Numbered from the stretch's first letter, positions 53,335 to 63,567 are shown. The stretch: DNA of 64,000 nt from a bacterium HR33 (GCA_002923375.1 BEIJ01000002.1:558001-622000), one strand, 5' to 3'. Numbers and translations: made by a program. Notes: generated by a model not told the origin, from the letters alone.

Positions 53335-53429
53335 GCGCTGGGGGTGAGCGATAAGTGCGAGCAATACGGGAACCGGGAGTGCGCAGGGTCCTTGACTTGG
53401 GCGAAAGGCGCGCCGGGAGTCTGAGCTAG

Positions 53430-53774
53430 ATGGCCGGTACCGACTGCATATTCTGCAAGATAGCCGCGGGCGAAGTTCCCGCCGCAATGGTTCATCAGGA
53501 CGGGGACTTCGTGGCGTTTCGGGATATCAATCCTCAGGCACCCACCCACGTGCTGGTGATTCCCCGGGAGCACATCCCTACGCTCAACGACGCTCAGGAC
53601 CCGGATCTGATGGGGCGGATGCTGCTGTTCGCGCGAGGCGTGGCGGAACGCGAGGGGCTGGCCGAGCGCGGGTACCGGCTGGTGATCAACACCAACGCCC
53701 AAGCGGGGCAAACCGTATTTCACATGCACGTGCACGTTCTGGGCGGCCGGCCGATGCGCTGGCCGCCGGGCTAG
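53430..53774 (+). CDS. HIT-family nucleotide hydrolase (HINT-like)
   Basis: The 114-residue protein has CIFCKIAAGEVPA, the opening of HINT-type HIT proteins, FRDINPQAPTHVLVIPREHI, and the active-site triad HMHVHVLGGRPM (HxHxHxx). Family members split aminoacyl- or purine-phosphoramidates. ATG 53430 is the start. It is 95 bases after dnaJ and 207 before rpsU, on the same strand. No defect is visible. Confidence 0.93.
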   Translation: MAGTDCIFCKIAAGEVPAAMVHQDGDFVAFRDINPQAPTHVLVIPREHIPTLNDAQDPDLMGRMLLFARGVAEREGLAERGYRLVINTNAQAGQTVFHMHVHVLGGRPMRWPPG

Positions 53775-53884
53775 AGTGGAGCGGCCGGTACCCGAAGCTC
53801 ACCGGCGCCCGGAGGAGTTTCCGAGCGGCACACTGCGAGGAGCAGCGGTGAGCCGGGCAAATCCCAGGCCCGGAGGCATCCCAG

Positions 53885-53900
53885 CCCCGCAGGCGCGGGG
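53885..53900. terminator. GC-rich hairpin before rpsU
   Basis: CCCCGC pairs with GCGGGG around AGGC in the 207-bp gap between the HIT gene and rpsU. No T-run follows, so the role is uncertain. Confidence 0.3.
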
Positions 53901-53981
53901 GCTTGAGTATCGGGACGCCGGCTTTTAGCGTTAAGTGCTTTTTCTTACGGGAACTGTGTGGCAATTGGTAGAGGTGATTTG

Positions 53982-54173
53982 ATGCCGGAAGTGATCATCC
54001 AGGAGGATGAGAGCTTCGAGCGGGCGCTCAAGCGGTTCAAGAAAAAGTGCGAGAAAGCGGGGATCCTGTCAGACCTGCGCAAGCACCGCCATTATGAGAA
54101 ACCGAGTGAGCGCCGCAAGCGGAAGCTGAACGCAGCGCGGCGCAAGTTGCGCAGGCTCAGGGAGGAGGTGTAG
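53982..54173 (+). CDS. rpsU: Ribosomal protein S21 (bS21)
   Basis: The 63-residue basic protein reads [28 protein letters not shown] and continues with [27 protein letters not shown], a standard bS21. ATG 53982 follows AGAGGTGATTT, which pairs very well with 16S rRNA and decides the start against an upstream ATG eight codons earlier. It is followed after 52 bases by mutS2. S21 joins the small subunit during initiation. Confidence 0.96.
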   Translation: MPEVIIQEDESFERALKRFKKKCEKAGILSDLRKHRHYEKPSERRKRKLNAARRKLRRLREEV

Positions 54174-54225
54174 TGGACCGACACCGAGCCGCCTCGAGCT
54201 CTGGAGGAAACGGATCTCGAGGATC

Positions 54226-56613
54226 ATGAAAGAGCCGGCCGCGCAGTCTGAAAGCGAAGGGGTGCAGGCGACAGTGGTTGCCGGCACCCCTTCCTCTCTC
54301 CCGCCTGTGGCTTCTCCCTCCGTTTTGGATCAGTTGCAATTCGATCGAGCTTTGGAGCTAGTTGCCCGCGATGCGGTGAACCCGATGGCTGCCGCTCGGG
54401 TGCGCGCCCGGCGCCCGCTAGCCGACGTCGGGCTGCTCGAGGAATCGCTGGCTGCGGTGGAGGAGTTGAGGAGGGTGCTTGCCCGGGACGATCCGTTCCG
54501 TCCCGAGCCGGTTCCCGATCTGAGCGGGGTGATCGAACGCCTGGGGGTGGAGGGTTCGGTGCTGGAAGGGGTCGAGCTGGCGGGGCTGCTTTTGGGGCTG
54601 AGCGCGATGCGACTGGTGGCGCGAGACATCGAGCGTCTGGCCGGTGAAGCTCCCCGCCTGGCCGCGATGGCGGCGGAACTTCCCCCGCGATCCCTGGACC
54701 GGGCACTGGAACGGGCGGTGGATTCCGACGGGAGGCTGAAAGACGAAGCGTCGCCGGAACTGAAACGGGCGCGCGCCAGGACCCGGGAGACCCGCAACCG
54801 GCTGGTCGGCCTGCTCGAATCGGTGATGCAAAAGGTAGAGCCGGGACTTAGGCCCGGGGAGCAATCGGTCACGGTGCGAAACGGGCGTTACGTGATTCCC
54901 TTGAGGCGCGGCGTGCGGTCGCGGCTGCGGGGGATCGTGCACGGCGAGTCCGCCTCGGGAACCACGCTCTTCGTAGAACCCGAGGAGGCGGTGGAACTGG
55001 GCAACGAGCTCGCCCAATGCGAAGCGGAAGAAGCCCGGGCGGAGGCGCGCGTGCTCCGGGAACTCAGCGGGCTCGCGCGCCAGCACCGCGCGGCGATCGC
55101 CGCAGGCTTCGAAATGTGCATCCAAGTCGACGAGCTCTACGCCCGAGCCCGCTACGCCGCCTCCGCCGACGCCGCGCTTCCTAAGTTGATCCCCGCACCC
55201 GGGAAGCTAATCATCCGAAACGGCCGGCATCCGTTGCTTTTGGCGGAAAAGGACGGAGTCGTTCCTTTCGATCTCACGCTGGGCGGAGCGCCGGGCGAGA
55301 ATGTGGTTTCCCCTGAAGCCGTGACCGGGCTGGTGATCAGCGGGCCCAATACCGGCGGGAAGACGGTACTGATCAAGGCGGTTGGCCTGATCAGCGCCCT
55401 GGCTCAATCGGGGATCATCCCGCCCGTGGGCGAAGGAACCGTGCTCCCGGTGTTCCGCCGCATCTTCACCGATATCGGAGATCATCAATCGATAACCGCC
55501 AGTCTCTCGACCTTCAGCGCCCACGTTGCGGCCCTCAAGGAGATCGTAGAACAGGCCGACGCGGCGTCGCTGGTCTTGATAGACGAGATCGGCACCGGTA
55601 CCGATCCCCGGGAAGGTGCTGCGCTCGCCGGCGCGGTGCTGGAGCTGTTGGCGCGCAAGGGAGTGGCGGTGATCGCCACCACTCACCTCACGCAGCTCAA
55701 GGAGCTGGCGGCGCGCACCCCCGGGTTGGAAAACGCCTCCCTCAGCTTCGATGCCGCAACCCTGACCCCCACCTACCGGCTGGTTCAGGGAATTCCGGGA
55801 CGCTCCTACGGATTGGCGATAGCCCGGCGCCTGGGGCTCGAGCCTTGGGTCCTGGGGCGCGCCGAGGAGCTGGTGCCGGAGGAGCAGCGGAGATTGGAAA
55901 GCCTGCTGGAAGAGCTGGAACGCCGGGAGGCCGATCTGAACGCCAAGCAGCGGGAGTTGGAGTTCCTGCGAAAAGACCTGGCCGCGGAACGAGAGAGGCT
56001 GGAGGCTTTGCGGGCGGAGCTGGAGCGCGCCGAGGAAGAACTGGAGCGGCGTGCCCGGGAGCTGGAGCGAAGCGGGAGGGAACAGGCTCGCCGCTTCTTG
56101 CTGGAAGCCCGCCGTAGGGTCGAAGAAGCTCTGGCCCTGGCACGGGCCCAGGTGACCGAGGCCACCGCGCGCGAAGCCCGGCGCTTGGTGGAAGAGGGTG
56201 TCAAGCGGGAGGCTGAGGAACTCAAGCGCCTGGAAGAGGCGGCGCGTAGAAAAGGTTGGACCCTAAGGCTGGGCGGGGAAACGGGAGGTGCCAAGCAGGC
56301 GACGGTCCCTCAGGCCCGGCCCGCGGCGCGGGTGCGCAAACCGGCTGCAGAGAGCCCGGAGCCGCAATCCCTCACCGAGGTGGATCTGCGCGGACTGTCG
56401 GTGGAAGAGGCGGCCGCCGCCTTGGTGTCTGCGGTCGATAGCGCCGTGGTGAACGACGTTCCTTTCCTGCGGATCATTCACGGCAAGGGAACCGGCGCGC
56501 TGAGGGCCAAGGTAAAAGAGGTGTTGGAGAAGGATCGCCGGGTGGTGTCGTTTCGGCTGGGGCTGGCTGAGGAAGGCGGAAGCGGTGTCACCATAGCGGA
56601 GTTTAACCCGTGA
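54226..56613 (+). CDS. mutS2: MutS2-type ATPase with Smr domain
   Basis: The 795-residue protein has the MutS core with RNGRYVIPLRRGVRSRLRGIVHGESASGTTLFVEP, Walker A GPNTGGKT and Walker B LVLIDEIGTGTDPREGAAL, a long arginine/glutamate coiled coil (about 540-690), and a C-terminal Smr domain (VDLRGLSVEEAAAALV, IIHGKGTGALRAKV). It lacks the mismatch-binding domain I of MutS. MutS2 acts on recombination intermediates and on collided ribosomes. The stop overlaps the dnaG GTG start. Confidence 0.94.
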   Translation: MKEPAAQSESEGVQATVVAGTPSSLPPVASPSVLDQLQFDRALELVARDAVNPMAAARVRARRPLADVGLLEESLAAVEELRRVLARDDPFRPEPVPDLSGVIERLGVEGSVLEGVELAGLLLGLSAMRLVARDIERLAGEAPRLAAMAAELPPRSLDRALERAVDSDGRLKDEASPELKRARARTRETRNRLVGLLESVMQKVEPGLRPGEQSVTVRNGRYVIPLRRGVRSRLRGIVHGESASGTTLFVEPEEAVELGNELAQCEAEEARAEARVLRELSGLARQHRAAIAAGFEMCIQVDELYARARYAASADAALPKLIPAPGKLIIRNGRHPLLLAEKDGVVPFDLTLGGAPGENVVSPEAVTGLVISGPNTGGKTVLIKAVGLISALAQSGIIPPVGEGTVLPVFRRIFTDIGDHQSITASLSTFSAHVAALKEIVEQADAASLVLIDEIGTGTDPREGAALAGAVLELLARKGVAVIATTHLTQLKELAARTPGLENASLSFDAATLTPTYRLVQGIPGRSYGLAIARRLGLEPWVLGRAEELVPEEQRRLESLLEELERREADLNAKQRELEFLRKDLAAERERLEALRAELERAEEELERRARELERSGREQARRFLLEARRRVEEALALARAQVTEATAREARRLVEEGVKREAEELKRLEEAARRKGWTLRLGGETGGAKQATVPQARPAARVRKPAAESPEPQSLTEVDLRGLSVEEAAAALVSAVDSAVVNDVPFLRIIHGKGTGALRAKVKEVLEKDRRVVSFRLGLAEEGGSGVTIAEFNP

Positions 56614-58391
56614 GCCCGATTCCCGACGAGGTAATCGAGCAGGTGCGCGACGCGGCCGACATCGTGGAACTTATCGGCGAGCACGTGGACTTGAGGCGCA
56701 CCGGCTCCGACTACCGCGGCCCCTGTCCTTTCCACGGCGGAACCCATCGCAACTTCGCCGTCATTCCCAAGAAGCAAATGTTCTACTGCTTCGTCTGCCA
56801 CGAGGGCGGCGACGTCTTCACTTTCTACATGAAGCGCTTCGGTCTGGACTATCCCGGCGCGGTCCGGGAGGTGGCGCGCAGGGTGGGCGTAGCGATTCCC
56901 GAGCGCGGCCCGGCGGGACCGGATCCCAGGGAACCGCTCTTCGAGGCGGTGGCTCTGGCGGCGGAGTGGTACGCGCGGCGCTTCCGGGAAGGAGAAGATG
57001 CCGCCCGGGCGCGCGGGTACGTGGAAGAACGCGGCTTTTCCCTCGACCGCCTGGCGCCGATGGGATTGGGCTACGCGCCCGCGGGCGGCGATTTTCTGGA
57101 AGCGATGCGCCGGCTGGGCGTGTCGGACGACGTCTTGCTGGAGGCGGGTCTCGCTCTCAAGCGTGACGGCGGGGAACTGAGACCGCGGTTCTGGAACCGG
57201 CTGCTCTTTCCCATCCACGATCTCAGGGGCAGAGTGGTGGGCTTCGGCGGTAGGATCCTGGGCGAAGGAGAACCCAAATATCTCAACTCTCCCGATTCGG
57301 CGGTCTTTCACAAAGGACAGCTGCTCTACAACCTGCATCACGCCAAGCAGGCGATCCGCCAAGAGGGACAGGCACTGGTAGTTGAAGGTTACTTCGACGT
57401 GCTGCGGCTCTTGGACGTGGGTCTGGACCATGTGGTGGCGCCGCTGGGCACCGGTCTCAGCTCCCAGCAGGCGCTCTTGATCCGCCGCTTTGCCGAGCAG
57501 GTGGTGCTCTTGTACGACTCGGATGCGGCGGGTCTGAGAGCGACGTTCCGCGCTGCGGATGTTTTGCTGAGCGCGGGATGCCGGGTCTTGGTGGCGACTC
57601 TTCCTGCCGGTGTGGATCCCGACAGCTTCGCCCGATCCCACGGCAAGGAGGGAGTGGAACGCTTGCTGGAGGATGCGGTGGACGTGCTGGAGCGGAAGAT
57701 CCAGTTGTTGGAGCGCAAAGGGCGACTGAGTTCCCTGGCCGGAAGGAGGGATGCGTTGGATCGGTTGTTGCCTACGGTTCGGGCCGCCACCGATCCGGTA
57801 ACCAGGGATCTCTATATCGCCCGGGTCAGCGAGGTACTCGGCGTCTCGGCCGACACGGTGCGCCGGGAAGTGGCGGCGGGGCGTCCTCCTTTCTCCGCGA
57901 CCGAGCCGCGGCGGGCGGCAAACCAGGGGGCGCGGGCGGCCGATCTCAAGAGCGGGCCGGAACGGGAACTGTTGCGGGTCCTGGTGCACGCTCCCGAGTG
58001 GCGGAGTCGGATCAAGAGTTTGGTGGCGGACCGTTCGGATTGGCCCCAAGCTGCGGCGGAGGTGTTCGATCGGGTGGCGGAGCTGGGGGACCGGCCTGCC
58101 GGCGAGGCGCTTTTGTCGCTGGAAGGCCGGGCTCGAGCGCTCTTGGAGGAATTGTTGTCCGAGGCTTGGGGCCCGCCGGGGATCGATGCGCTGGTGGAAG
58201 CGGCGATCAATCGGCTGGAAGGGCGGCGCCTTCGTGCCGAGTTGGAGCGGGTGCAGCAGTCGCTGCCTTTCGTTCCGGAGAGCGAGAAGCTTCAACTGGT
58301 AGAGAGGGTGCGAGCCCTTAGAGATAGAATAGCGGTGTTGGACAAAGGACACTGGGGAATCATTCGTGCAGGGAGGAGCAGTGAATCCTGA
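56610..58391 (+). CDS. dnaG: DNA primase DnaG
   Basis: The 593-residue protein has the CHC2 zinc finger (CPFHGGTHRNFAVIPKKQ, CFVCHEGGDVFTF), the RNAP-like core with GYAPAGGDFLEAMRRLG and FGGRILGEGEPKYLNSP, the Toprim motifs VVEGYFDVLRLLD and YDSDAAGLRA, and a helical C-domain for helicase contact. In the finger the usual CPFHxEKTPSF is CPFHGGTHRNF, an atypical spacer but with the metal ligands kept. GTG 56610 overlaps the mutS2 stop. It primes replication forks. Confidence 0.93.
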   Translation: MSPIPDEVIEQVRDAADIVELIGEHVDLRRTGSDYRGPCPFHGGTHRNFAVIPKKQMFYCFVCHEGGDVFTFYMKRFGLDYPGAVREVARRVGVAIPERGPAGPDPREPLFEAVALAAEWYARRFREGEDAARARGYVEERGFSLDRLAPMGLGYAPAGGDFLEAMRRLGVSDDVLLEAGLALKRDGGELRPRFWNRLLFPIHDLRGRVVGFGGRILGEGEPKYLNSPDSAVFHKGQLLYNLHHAKQAIRQEGQALVVEGYFDVLRLLDVGLDHVVAPLGTGLSSQQALLIRRFAEQVVLLYDSDAAGLRATFRAADVLLSAGCRVLVATLPAGVDPDSFARSHGKEGVERLLEDAVDVLERKIQLLERKGRLSSLAGRRDALDRLLPTVRAATDPVTRDLYIARVSEVLGVSADTVRREVAAGRPPFSATEPRRAANQGARAADLKSGPERELLRVLVHAPEWRSRIKSLVADRSDWPQAAAEVFDRVAELGDRPAGEALLSLEGRARALLEELLSEAWGPPGIDALVEAAINRLEGRRLRAELERVQQSLPFVPESEKLQLVERVRALRDRIAVLDKGHWGIIRAGRSSES

Positions 58392-59088
58392 TTTAGCGGC
58401 ATTGTTGAAATTGCAGGAGCGGGACCAGGCGATCATGGCCATCGAGGCGGAGCGGAAGGCGCTGGAGCCGGAGCTCGAGGCGCTGGATGCCGAACTTGCC
58501 CGGGCGGAGGCCGAGTTGGAGGCGGCCCGTCAGGCGGCGAAGGAGGCGGACCAGCGGCGGGCGGAGCTCGAAGGGAAGATCGAGAGCTACCGCATCATGC
58601 AGGAACGGCGCCGGCAGCGTTTAGAGTGGGTGAGGGGAGCCAAGGAGGCTTCGACCCTGATGGCCGAGTTGGATCTGGCGCGCAGCGTTCTGGCCAAGGA
58701 GGAGGCGGAGTGGATTCGCTCTGCGGATCGGGTGCAGGAGGCCGAGCGCCGGGTGCAGGAGTTGGAGCAGGTGCTGGAGCAGGTGAGGCAGGCTCAGGCT
58801 CCGCTGCGGGAGACTCTGGCGGCCAAGCAGGATGAGCTGGCCGAGCGCTTGGCGGCGGCGCGCAAGGAGCGGGAGCAGGCGGCGCGCAACGTGCCCAAGG
58901 ATCTCCTGGCGCAGTACGAGAGGATACGCCGGGGCCGGGCGCCGATGGCGTTGTATCCGTTGCACGAGGGAGCTTGCGGTAACTGTTTTACCGCGGTTCC
59001 GATTCACCGGCGCCACGCCATTCAGGACGGGCAGAGCATTACCCACTGCGAAGCCTGCGGGGTCATGCTGTACCACGTAGCGGCATGA
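58381..59088 (+). CDS. Coiled-coil protein with C4-type zinc ribbon
   Basis: GTG 58381 follows GGAGGAG closely and is preferred over a frame start 15 bases upstream. The 235-residue protein is a long antiparallel coiled coil (LEPELEALDAELARAEAELEAAR and similar) up to about residue 185, then a zinc ribbon with CGNC and CEAC. This is the CT398/C4-zinc-ribbon family, often encoded beside primase or RecJ-type genes; its function is not well defined and may be as a nucleic-acid or flagellar-chaperone-like factor. It overlaps dnaG by 11 bases. Confidence 0.85.
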   Translation: MNPDLAALLKLQERDQAIMAIEAERKALEPELEALDAELARAEAELEAARQAAKEADQRRAELEGKIESYRIMQERRRQRLEWVRGAKEASTLMAELDLARSVLAKEEAEWIRSADRVQEAERRVQELEQVLEQVRQAQAPLRETLAAKQDELAERLAAARKEREQAARNVPKDLLAQYERIRRGRAPMALYPLHEGACGNCFTAVPIHRRHAIQDGQSITHCEACGVMLYHVAA

Positions 59089-60797
59089 TCTCGGTAGGCA
59101 CGCGCTGGACGGTAGCGGATCCACCAGACCCCGACAAAGTGAACGCTCTCGTCCGGGAACTCCAAATTCCCGGGCCGCTGGCCGCTTTGCTGGTACAGCG
59201 GGGATACGATTCGCCGGAAGCGGCCAAGCGTTTCCTCAAACCCGCCTTGGGATCGCTGAGCGATCCGTACGAGATGCGGGACATGGATCGTGCGGTGGAA
59301 GTGATCGCCGCTGCGGTGCGGTCTGGGGAAACGATTCTGGTACACGGCGACTACGATGTGGACGGCCAATGCGGCGCCGCGCTGCTCACCCGCACCCTGA
59401 GGCAGGCGGGAGCCAAGGTGGTCTCCATGGTGCCCCACCGCATCAGGGACGGGTACGACTTCGGTCCCGCGGGACTGGCGCTGGCGGCGGAGCGCCGGGC
59501 CGGGGTGATCGTGACGGTGGATTGCGGCACCACGGCCCGGGATGCGATCGCCCGAGCCAAGGAACAGGGTCACCGCGTGGTGGTGACCGACCATCACATG
59601 CCGGGCCCCTTGCCGCCGGCGGACGCGGTGGTGAACCCGCACCGTCCCGACTGCCCGTCGGAGGCGGCCAAGGTTTTGTGCGGTACCGGAGTCGCTTTCA
59701 AGCTCGCCCAAGCGCTTTCCTGGGAGCTGGGCCTGCCGGAGAATTTTCCCTATTACCTGTTGGACTTGGTGGCGCTGGCCACGGTGGCGGACATGGTTCC
59801 CCTGGCCGGAGAGAATCGGATTTTAGTCCGCTACGGTCTCAAGATGTTGCGCCAGTCGCGCTGGCCGGGTGTCAGGGCCCTGATCGAAGCGGCGCGGCTG
59901 GAAGGCAGGGAGATCCGGGCCTCCCATGTGGGGTTCATCCTCGGGCCCAGGCTGAATGCGGTGGGGCGGATCGGGGACGCAATGGAAGGACTCCGGCTGC
60001 TGCTCAGCGAGGACGAAGAGGCCGCCCGGCAGGCGGCTCAACAGTTGGAAGACACCAACGCCCGCCGCCAGCGAATGGATCAGGAAATTCTCGGCGATGC
60101 CATGAGCGAGATCGAGCGGGAGATCGATCTGGACCAAAACTATGCTTTGGTGCTGGCGCGGGACGGCTGGCATCCGGGGGTGATCGGAATCGTGGCTTCC
60201 CGGATCGTGGAGCGCACCGGGAGGCCCACCATTCTGGTGGCGCTGGACGGTGACGAAGGTCGCGGCTCGGGAAGGAGTATTCCGCGGTTCGATCTGCACG
60301 GCGCGCTGCTGGAATGCGCCGGGTATTTGGAACGCTTTGGAGGCCACACCATGGCTGCGGGGCTGAGCATCCGGCGGGAAGCGCTGCCCGGTTTCAGGGA
60401 GGCGTTCAACCGGATCGCCCGCCGCACTCTGGAAGCGGAGGACCTGATTCCCACGCAGCGGATCGACTTGATGGTAGGACTAGACCAGCTGGACCTGCGT
60501 TTGGAGCAGTTGTTGCGGCGGCTGGAACCCTGCGGGCTGGGAAATCCCGCGCCGGTTTTTGCCGCGTCGGGAGTCAGGGTAATCGATCCGCGGCCGGTGG
60601 GGGAGAACCATGTGAGGTTCGTGCTGGAGGGCGGGGGAGCGCGGCTTCCGGTCATCGCTTTCGACTGGGGAGACCGCATGCCGGAAGGGTGGACCGGGGC
60701 CAAGGTAGACGTGGCGTTTCGGCTGGAGCGGGACGAATGGCAGGGGCTGCCGAGCCTGAAGGCGCGGCTGGTGGACCTGAGGTTCGCGGCAGTTTGA
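59085..60797 (+). CDS. recJ: Single-strand-specific exonuclease RecJ
   Basis: The 570-residue DHH-family protein has LVHGDYDVDGQCGAALLT (motif I), VTVDCGTTARDAI, VVTDHHMPGPLPPADAVVNP (DHH) and, in the DHHA1 half, GRSIPRFDLHGALLECAGYLERFGGHTMAAGL. RecJ degrades single-stranded DNA 5' to 3' in recombination and repair. ATG 59085 overlaps the preceding stop (ATGA). Length is normal. It is followed by rsmD 18 bases later. Confidence 0.94.
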   Translation: MISVGTRWTVADPPDPDKVNALVRELQIPGPLAALLVQRGYDSPEAAKRFLKPALGSLSDPYEMRDMDRAVEVIAAAVRSGETILVHGDYDVDGQCGAALLTRTLRQAGAKVVSMVPHRIRDGYDFGPAGLALAAERRAGVIVTVDCGTTARDAIARAKEQGHRVVVTDHHMPGPLPPADAVVNPHRPDCPSEAAKVLCGTGVAFKLAQALSWELGLPENFPYYLLDLVALATVADMVPLAGENRILVRYGLKMLRQSRWPGVRALIEAARLEGREIRASHVGFILGPRLNAVGRIGDAMEGLRLLLSEDEEAARQAAQQLEDTNARRQRMDQEILGDAMSEIEREIDLDQNYALVLARDGWHPGVIGIVASRIVERTGRPTILVALDGDEGRGSGRSIPRFDLHGALLECAGYLERFGGHTMAAGLSIRREALPGFREAFNRIARRTLEAEDLIPTQRIDLMVGLDQLDLRLEQLLRRLEPCGLGNPAPVFAASGVRVIDPRPVGENHVRFVLEGGGARLPVIAFDWGDRMPEGWTGAKVDVAFRLERDEWQGLPSLKARLVDLRFAAV

Positions 60798-60815
60798 ACT
60801 CCGGGAGAGCGGCGG

Positions 60816-61358
60816 GTGCGGATCATTGCCGGTGAGTTCCGAGGAAGGCAGCTCAAGGCGCCGGGGGACCGCCGGGCACGGCCCACCGCGGACCGGGTGA
60901 GGGAGGCCTGGTTCAGCATTCTGGCGCCGTTGCTTCCGGGATCGGTGGTGGTGGATCTCTTTGCCGGTTCGGGAGCGCTGGGTCTGGAGGCCCTTTCGCG
61001 GGGCGCGGCAAGGGTGGATTTTGTGGAGACCTCGAAATACTCGCTGGATGCTCTGAGGGAGAACGTAGCGTCCTTGGACGTGGAGGACAGGGTGAGGATT
61101 TACCGCATGGATGCGCTGGAATTCGTAGCCGGACTCCGGAAGGAGGAGTACGACATCGCTCTGGCGGATCCCCCTTACAAGAGCGACTATGCCCGGCGGC
61201 TGTTGGAAGAGTTTCGCGAGGTGCCTTTTGCCCGAATTCTGGGCATTGAGCATCCCGCGCGGCTGAAGCTTTGGGGGGACGAGACTCGGATCTACGGTGA
61301 TACGGCCCTCACGCTGGTACGGAGCGTGCCTTCCCGGCAGCCGGGGGACGAGCTGTGA
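60816..61358 (+). CDS. rsmD: 16S rRNA (guanine966-N2)-methyltransferase RsmD
   Basis: The 180-residue protein begins [15 protein letters not shown], then [35 protein letters not shown] (SAM loop) and the catalytic DPPY in [11 protein letters not shown]. This is the RsmD pattern. It methylates G966 of 16S rRNA. GTG 60816 is the start. It overlaps coaD by four bases, and the rsmD-coaD pair is widespread in bacteria. Confidence 0.94.
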   Translation: MRIIAGEFRGRQLKAPGDRRARPTADRVREAWFSILAPLLPGSVVVDLFAGSGALGLEALSRGAARVDFVETSKYSLDALRENVASLDVEDRVRIYRMDALEFVAGLRKEEYDIALADPPYKSDYARRLLEEFREVPFARILGIEHPARLKLWGDETRIYGDTALTLVRSVPSRQPGDEL

Positions 61359-61837
61359 GCCGGGTAGGAGTCTATCCCGGCTCGTTCGATCCGGTAACGC
61401 GCGGGCACGAGGATCTGATTCGCCGGTCGCTGAGGTTCGTGGACCGCCTGGTGGTGGGTGTGGCCGAGCATTCGGGGAAACAACCGCTGTTCACTCTGGA
61501 AGAGCGGGTGGAGCTTCTCAAAACGGTGGTTGCGGGGGAGCCACGGGTGGAGGTTACCGCCTTCAGGGGTTTGCTGGTCGATTTCGCGCGCAGGGTAGGC
61601 GCCTCGGTGGTGATCAGGGGCGTGCGCGCGGTGAGCGATTTTGAATACGAGTTCCAGATGGCCTTCATGAACCGGCAGTTGTGGGATCAGCTGGAGACGG
61701 TTTTTTTGGTGCCGGCATTGGAGTTGGCGTTTTTGAGTTCCAGTCTGGTGCGGGAGGTGGCGCGGCTGGGAGGGGACGTGAGCGATTTCGTTCATCCCGA
61801 GGTGGAGCGCGCCCTCAAGGCCAAGTTCGCCAAGTGA
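61355..61837 (+). CDS. coaD: Phosphopantetheine adenylyltransferase
   Basis: The 160-residue protein has [22 protein letters not shown] with the T/HxGH nucleotide-binding motif, [25 protein letters not shown] and [25 protein letters not shown]. It makes dephospho-CoA from phosphopantetheine and ATP. GTG 61355 overlaps the rsmD stop and its own stop overlaps the next GTG. The gene is intact. Confidence 0.96.
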   Translation: MSRVGVYPGSFDPVTRGHEDLIRRSLRFVDRLVVGVAEHSGKQPLFTLEERVELLKTVVAGEPRVEVTAFRGLLVDFARRVGASVVIRGVRAVSDFEYEFQMAFMNRQLWDQLETVFLVPALELAFLSSSLVREVARLGGDVSDFVHPEVERALKAKFAK

Positions 61838-62763
61838 GTTTTCGGTCCGAGTTGCACCGGCGGGCTGCAGCCCTGGGCCGCTCGGTGGTGCTGGCGGAAG
61901 GGTGGGACGAGCGGGTGAAGCGCGCGGGGCGGCGGCTGGCGGATCAGGGGATAGCCGAGGTCTTTCTGCTGGGCGGCATGCCGGAGCCGGACGAGCGAAT
62001 CGAGCGGGTTGCGGGGTTGATCGAGGAGCGCCTGGCGTCCAAAGGAGTGGACCGCGCGCAGGCGCTGAAGTTGGCCAACGACCCGGTGTGGCTGGCCTGC
62101 GGGCTGGTGGCGCTGGGAGAGATGGATGCGGCGGTGGCGGGAGCAGTGCGCCCGAGCGGGGACGTGATTCGCGCGGCGCTGGCGCTGGTCGGTCCGGCTC
62201 CGGGGATCCGTACCGTCAGCAGCTCGTTTTATATGGTCTTCGAAAATCCTCCCCGAGTGCTCACCTTTACCGATTGTGCCGTGGTACCCGATCCTACGCC
62301 GGAGCAGTTGGCGGAGATCGCCCTGTCGGCGGTGCGGGATCGCCGGAAGATCGTAGGGGACGAGCCGGTGGTGGCGTTCCTTTCGTACAGCACCAAAGGG
62401 AGCGCGGAGGGCCCGCGGGTCGAGAAGGTTCGCCGGGCGGTGGAGTGCTTCAGGAAGTTGGCTCCGGAGGTGCGTTGCGATGGGGAGCTGCAGGGGGATG
62501 CGGCGCTGGTTGCCGAGGTGGCCGCGCGGAAGGCTCCGGGATCGCCGGTAAAGGGCGAAGCCAACGTTTTGGTCTTTCCCGATCTTGACAGCGGCAACAT
62601 AGCGTACAAACTGGTACAGTGGCTTGCCGGAGCCAGGGCGATCGGCCCGATCCTTCAGGGATTGGCCCGGCCGGTGTGCGATCTATCGAGAGGCGCCAGC
62701 AGCGACGACATCGTGGACGTGGCAGCTACGGCGCTCCTTAAAAGTCAAGAGGAGGATCGATGA
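61834..62763 (+). CDS. pta: Phosphate acetyltransferase
   Basis: GTG 61834 overlaps the coaD stop. The 309-residue protein has [95 protein letters not shown] and [15 protein letters not shown], the single-domain PTA layout. It interconverts acetyl-CoA and acetyl phosphate. No acetate kinase is next to it. Butyryl transferase is a less likely alternative. The stop overlaps the next start (ATGA). Confidence 0.9.
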   Translation: MSFRSELHRRAAALGRSVVLAEGWDERVKRAGRRLADQGIAEVFLLGGMPEPDERIERVAGLIEERLASKGVDRAQALKLANDPVWLACGLVALGEMDAAVAGAVRPSGDVIRAALALVGPAPGIRTVSSSFYMVFENPPRVLTFTDCAVVPDPTPEQLAEIALSAVRDRRKIVGDEPVVAFLSYSTKGSAEGPRVEKVRRAVECFRKLAPEVRCDGELQGDAALVAEVAARKAPGSPVKGEANVLVFPDLDSGNIAYKLVQWLAGARAIGPILQGLARPVCDLSRGASSDDIVDVAATALLKSQEEDR

Positions 62764-63095
62764 GCTTTACTGTCCGCAAGGACCCGAGGGGCGTCGTGGT
62801 CATTGGGGTGGACGGCCAACTGATAGTGGGGAACCGCCACGAGCTGAAGCAGAAAGTGCTGGAGGCGCTGGAGCGGGGCGAGCGCAAGCTGCTGGTGGAT
62901 TTCTCCAATACCGGCTACATCGATTCCTCCGGTCTGGGGGCGCTGGTCTCGCTTTCGAAGAAGATTCGCGAATCGGGCGGCGAGCTCAAGCTTGCAGGAC
63001 TCAACGAGGACCTCAAGACCCTATTCGAGCTGACCAAGCTCGACACCCTGTTTACCATCGTGGAATCTCCCGAGGAGGCGGTTGCCAGCTTTTGA
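62760..63095 (+). CDS. rsbV: STAS-domain anti-sigma factor antagonist (RsbV/SpoIIAA-like)
   Basis: The 111-residue protein has [44 protein letters not shown] and [28 protein letters not shown]. The serine in DSSGLGAL is the phosphorylation site in SpoIIAA/RsbV. Together with the kinase that follows and the GAF-containing protein after it, it forms a partner-switching module that releases a sigma factor or other target. ATG 62760 overlaps the pta stop. The controlled target is not in the window. Confidence 0.9.
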   Translation: MSFTVRKDPRGVVVIGVDGQLIVGNRHELKQKVLEALERGERKLLVDFSNTGYIDSSGLGALVSLSKKIRESGGELKLAGLNEDLKTLFELTKLDTLFTIVESPEEAVASF

Positions 63096-63567
63096 CGGCG
63101 AACTCGCCTCGCTGCGGCTCTGCCTGCGGCGCCATCCCCTGGGCGGCCAGGGCGGGCGGCGGGGTGTGGAGATCTTTCTGCGGGTGCCCACGGAACTCGA
63201 CGTGGTGGAGGAAGCGGTCGATCTCATAGCTCGCCATTGTCTCGCCCTGGGGCTTTCCGCCCGGGCGGCGAGGTTCAACCTGCGGGTTGCCCTGAGCGAG
63301 GCTTTGTCCAACGCCATCATCTACGGCAACCGCCTCGACCCCAGCAAGTATGTGGACGTGAGGGTCTTGGCCACCGACTCTCAGGTAACGCTTCACGTCT
63401 CGGATCAGGGGGACGGATTCGATCCTTCCAGCGTTCCCGATCCCACGCTACCCGAGCGGCTGGAACTGGAAGACGGCAGGGGATTGTTTCTGATCCGGCA
63501 GTTGGTGGACGAAGTTCGGTTCAACGATCGAGGTAACGTCATCTGCATGGTATTGCGCCGCGCCTAG
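63082..63567 (+). CDS. rsbW: RsbW-like serine kinase / anti-sigma factor
   Basis: The protein, up to 161 residues from TTG 63082, has a HATPase_c-type fold: FLRVPTELDVVEEAVDLIARH, NLRVALSEALSNAIIYGN (N-box with EALSNAI), VSDQGDGFDP (G1) and LEDGRGLFLIRQLVDEV (G2). This is the RsbW/SpoIIAB kinase layout. GTG 63166 is an alternative start nearer to the usual length. It overlaps rsbV by 14 bases. It should phosphorylate the STAS serine and bind a partner in return. Confidence 0.87.
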   Translation: MPAFDGELASLRLCLRRHPLGGQGGRRGVEIFLRVPTELDVVEEAVDLIARHCLALGLSARAARFNLRVALSEALSNAIIYGNRLDPSKYVDVRVLATDSQVTLHVSDQGDGFDPSSVPDPTLPERLELEDGRGLFLIRQLVDEVRFNDRGNVICMVLRRA